Source: Phycisphaerae bacterium
GTDB lineage: Bacteria; Planctomycetota; Phycisphaerae; UBA1845; PWPN01
Length of the DNA: 20,833 nucleotides
NCBI GenBank assembly: GCA_003557125.1
Contig: PWPN01000283.1
Coordinates: 1 to 20,833 of the forward strand
Direction of reading: 5' to 3'
Below are positions 19,374 to 20,833 of this stretch, one piece after another. Every line of letters begins with the position of its first letter. Positions within the stretch are counted from its first letter, which is position 1. The position numbers and the translations under genes were made by a program. The notes below the pieces were generated by a model. The model did not search any database. It was not told where the DNA came from and saw only the letters and a program-made list of their open reading frames with translations.

Positions 19374-20648
19374 ATGCTTAAACGAGACGATTTTTCGCGA
19401 CGCAATTTTCTGAAGACGACCGGTGCGGTCGCGGCCGGCCTGTCGACGCTGTCGGCCAAGAGCTTCGGCCGGGTGCTGGGGGCCAATGAGCGGATCAATA
19501 CCGCGATCCTCGGCTGCGGACACATTACCAATGTCATCCATGTGCCCGCACTGCTGTCATTGGTCAATGAGAATAAGGTCGGCATCATCGGCGTCTGCGA
19601 CGCTCAGCTTTCGCGTGCCCAGGCATTCCGGGACCGCATCCAGGCCGAGGGTGGCATGACCGCGGAGGTCTCCCAGGACTACCGCGACATCCTGAAGATC
19701 GAGGACGTCGATTACGTGACGATCGGCTCGCCCGAACATTGGCACCATCGCATGATCATCGACGCGCTGGACGCCGGCAAGCACGTCTACGTCGAGAAGC
19801 CGGTCACGCACACGAGCGAGGAGGCTGTCGAGGTGGTCGCCAAGGCCAAACGGACCGGCCTGAAAGTGCAGGTCGGCGTGCAGGGCATGAGCGATGACAG
19901 CTATGCGACAGCCTACGAGGCGATCCGCGAAGGCAAGATCGGCCAGGTGATCCACGCCCAGATCGAGTACTGCCGTTTCCATGGCCCCGAAAGGGGACCG
20001 TGGCGGAGGGATATCGATCCGGACATGCCCAAGCCCGAGGATCTCGACTGGGAAGCCTGGCTCGGGCCGGCACCGCAACGGCCCTGGGATCCGCGCCGTT
20101 TTGTCGAATGGCGCAACTACCGTGATTATTCAGGCGGTATTTCCACGGACCTCTTCGTGCATCGAATCACGCGCATCATCCGGGCGTGCGGGCTGACGGT
20201 CCCGATCCGTGTCGTCGGCATGGGCGGGATCTATGTATGGCCCGACGGGCGTGAGCTTCCCGACAACATCGAGATGATCGCCGAGTACGGAAAGGTCGAC
20301 GGAATCACCGAGGGGATGACCGTCCACGTGCTGGGAACGATGGCCAACCGGCACGGCATCGAACACGTCATTCGCGGTACGGACGGGACGCTCGTGTTCC
20401 TGCCCAACGTGGGTTGGCGGATCCTCGAGCCGCGTACCAACGAGGTCCGAGCCGAGCACGCGCGGAGCGGTGGCGAGGATATCGGCCTGCACCACCGGAA
20501 CCTGCTGGACGCGATGCGTGGCGAGGCCGAACTGAACTGCCCGCCCGAGCTCGGGCACTACGGTCTGACGGCCGTGGCCATGGCCAACCAGTCCTGGTTC
20601 CAGAAGAAGATGATGACCTGGAACGACCGGCTTCAGAAAGCCGTCTAG
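19374..20648 (+). CDS. Tat-exported Gfo/Idh/MocA family oxidoreductase
   Basis: A 424-residue NAD(P)-dependent oxidoreductase of the glucose-fructose oxidoreductase/inositol dehydrogenase type. It begins with a twin-arginine signal, SRRNFLK at residues 8-14 followed by a hydrophobic AVAAGLSTLSA segment, so it is exported already folded, with its cofactor. The Rossmann fold starts INTAILGCGHITN near residue 43. The family EKP motif is at about 141 (KHVYVEKPVTHTSEEA). The remainder shows the usual C-terminal sheet domain with DFSGGI-like YRDYSGGISTDLFVHR. ATG at 19374 is set by AGGAG shortly upstream; an in-frame ATG at 19353 lacks such support. Exported members often oxidise sugars or glycosides, which would suit the DUF1080 protein at the other end of the window. 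The substrate is unknown. Confidence 0.92.
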   Translation: MLKRDDFSRRNFLKTTGAVAAGLSTLSAKSFGRVLGANERINTAILGCGHITNVIHVPALLSLVNENKVGIIGVCDAQLSRAQAFRDRIQAEGGMTAEVSQDYRDILKIEDVDYVTIGSPEHWHHRMIIDALDAGKHVYVEKPVTHTSEEAVEVVAKAKRTGLKVQVGVQGMSDDSYATAYEAIREGKIGQVIHAQIEYCRFHGPERGPWRRDIDPDMPKPEDLDWEAWLGPAPQRPWDPRRFVEWRNYRDYSGGISTDLFVHRITRIIRACGLTVPIRVVGMGGIYVWPDGRELPDNIEMIAEYGKVDGITEGMTVHVLGTMANRHGIEHVIRGTDGTLVFLPNVGWRILEPRTNEVRAEHARSGGEDIGLHHRNLLDAMRGEAELNCPPELGHYGLTAVAMANQSWFQKKMMTWNDRLQKAV

Positions 20649-20656
20649 TGACGCAA

Positions 20657-20686
20657 ACGAAGCGGTCAAGGTGAACGACGCTTCGT
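20657..20686 (+). terminator. Hairpin 1 after the Gfo/Idh/MocA gene
   Basis: Perfect 8-base arms, ACGAAGCG (20657-20664) and CGCTTCGT (20679-20686), enclose a 14-base loop, beginning 9 bases after the stop codon. No T-run follows. Confidence 0.4.
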
Positions 20687-20697
20687 AAGTCCAAAGA

Positions 20698-20719
20698 GCG
20701 CGGGCTTTCTAGCCTGCGC
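20698..20719 (+). terminator. Hairpin 2, compact GC-rich stem
   Basis: GCGCGGGCT (20698-20706) pairs with AGCCTGCGC (20711-20719): eight Watson-Crick pairs and one G-U, with a tight TTCT loop. Of the three hairpins here it is the most terminator-like, although the bases after it (ATCCCTTAAG) are not a T-run. Confidence 0.45.
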
Positions 20720-20736
20720 ATCCCTTAAGATACAGG

Positions 20737-20769
20737 GCGGGGCGCTATCGCTTGTCGGTGGCGCCCCGC
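20737..20769 (+). terminator. Hairpin 3, 9-base perfect stem
   Basis: GCGGGGCGC (20737-20745) and GCGCCCCGC (20761-20769) are exact reverse complements around a 15-base loop. The sequence after it begins TTGATCG. The remaining bases to 20833 contain no gene that I can support. Confidence 0.45.
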
Positions 20770-20833
20770 TTGATCGTACGCGCGGCACATCCGCTGGTCG
20801 TCGGCTGCCGCAGCACAAAAATCACATTGTGTC

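Overview
The window is GC-rich and densely coded. Almost all genes lie on the + strand. Its gene content looks like Planctomycetota, possibly Phycisphaerae or a related uncultured lineage. The signs are a secreted ThuA–DUF1080 fusion, a DUF4434 glycosidase-like protein, a Tat-exported Gfo/Idh/MocA oxidoreductase, a sodium:solute symporter of the type common in that phylum, and two groEL paralogues flanking one groES. The assignment rests on gene content only; there is no rRNA or other phylogenetic marker here.

Region 1 (1-4389) is a secreted carbohydrate-degradation cluster. It holds a ThuA + DUF1080 (3-keto-glycoside hydrolase type) protein, a BNR-repeat sialidase-like protein 49 bases downstream, and a convergent DUF4434 putative glycoside hydrolase. 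All three carry N-terminal export signals.

Region 2 (4390-11312) is a protein-quality-control operon: groEL1, groES, groEL2, dnaJ, grpE, an FmdB-type zinc-ribbon protein and yacG. No dnaK, hrcA or CIRCE operator is present. The 358-base region before groEL1 carries a good -24/-12 (sigma-54-type) promoter candidate, an upstream inverted repeat in an AT-rich island, and a strong leader hairpin. Every intercistronic gap from groEL1 to dnaJ also contains a perfect short inverted repeat.

Region 3 (11313-17270) encodes poorly characterised envelope proteins: a 640-residue multipass membrane protein with an acidic tail (own promoter and palindrome), a 214-residue protein with conserved-looking Cys residues, a lipoprotein with a LolA/LolB-like look, and a large exported protein ending in an RDD membrane domain.

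Region 4 (17271-20833) returns to sugar metabolism, with an SSS-family transporter and a Tat-dependent Gfo/Idh/MocA oxidoreductase, followed by three tandem hairpins. A possible theme for regions 1 and 4 is the 3-keto route: Gfo/Idh/MocA enzymes oxidise glycosides, DUF1080 enzymes cleave the keto-glycosides, and a symporter imports the products. This is inference. No CRISPR array, tRNA, rRNA or insertion sequence was found.
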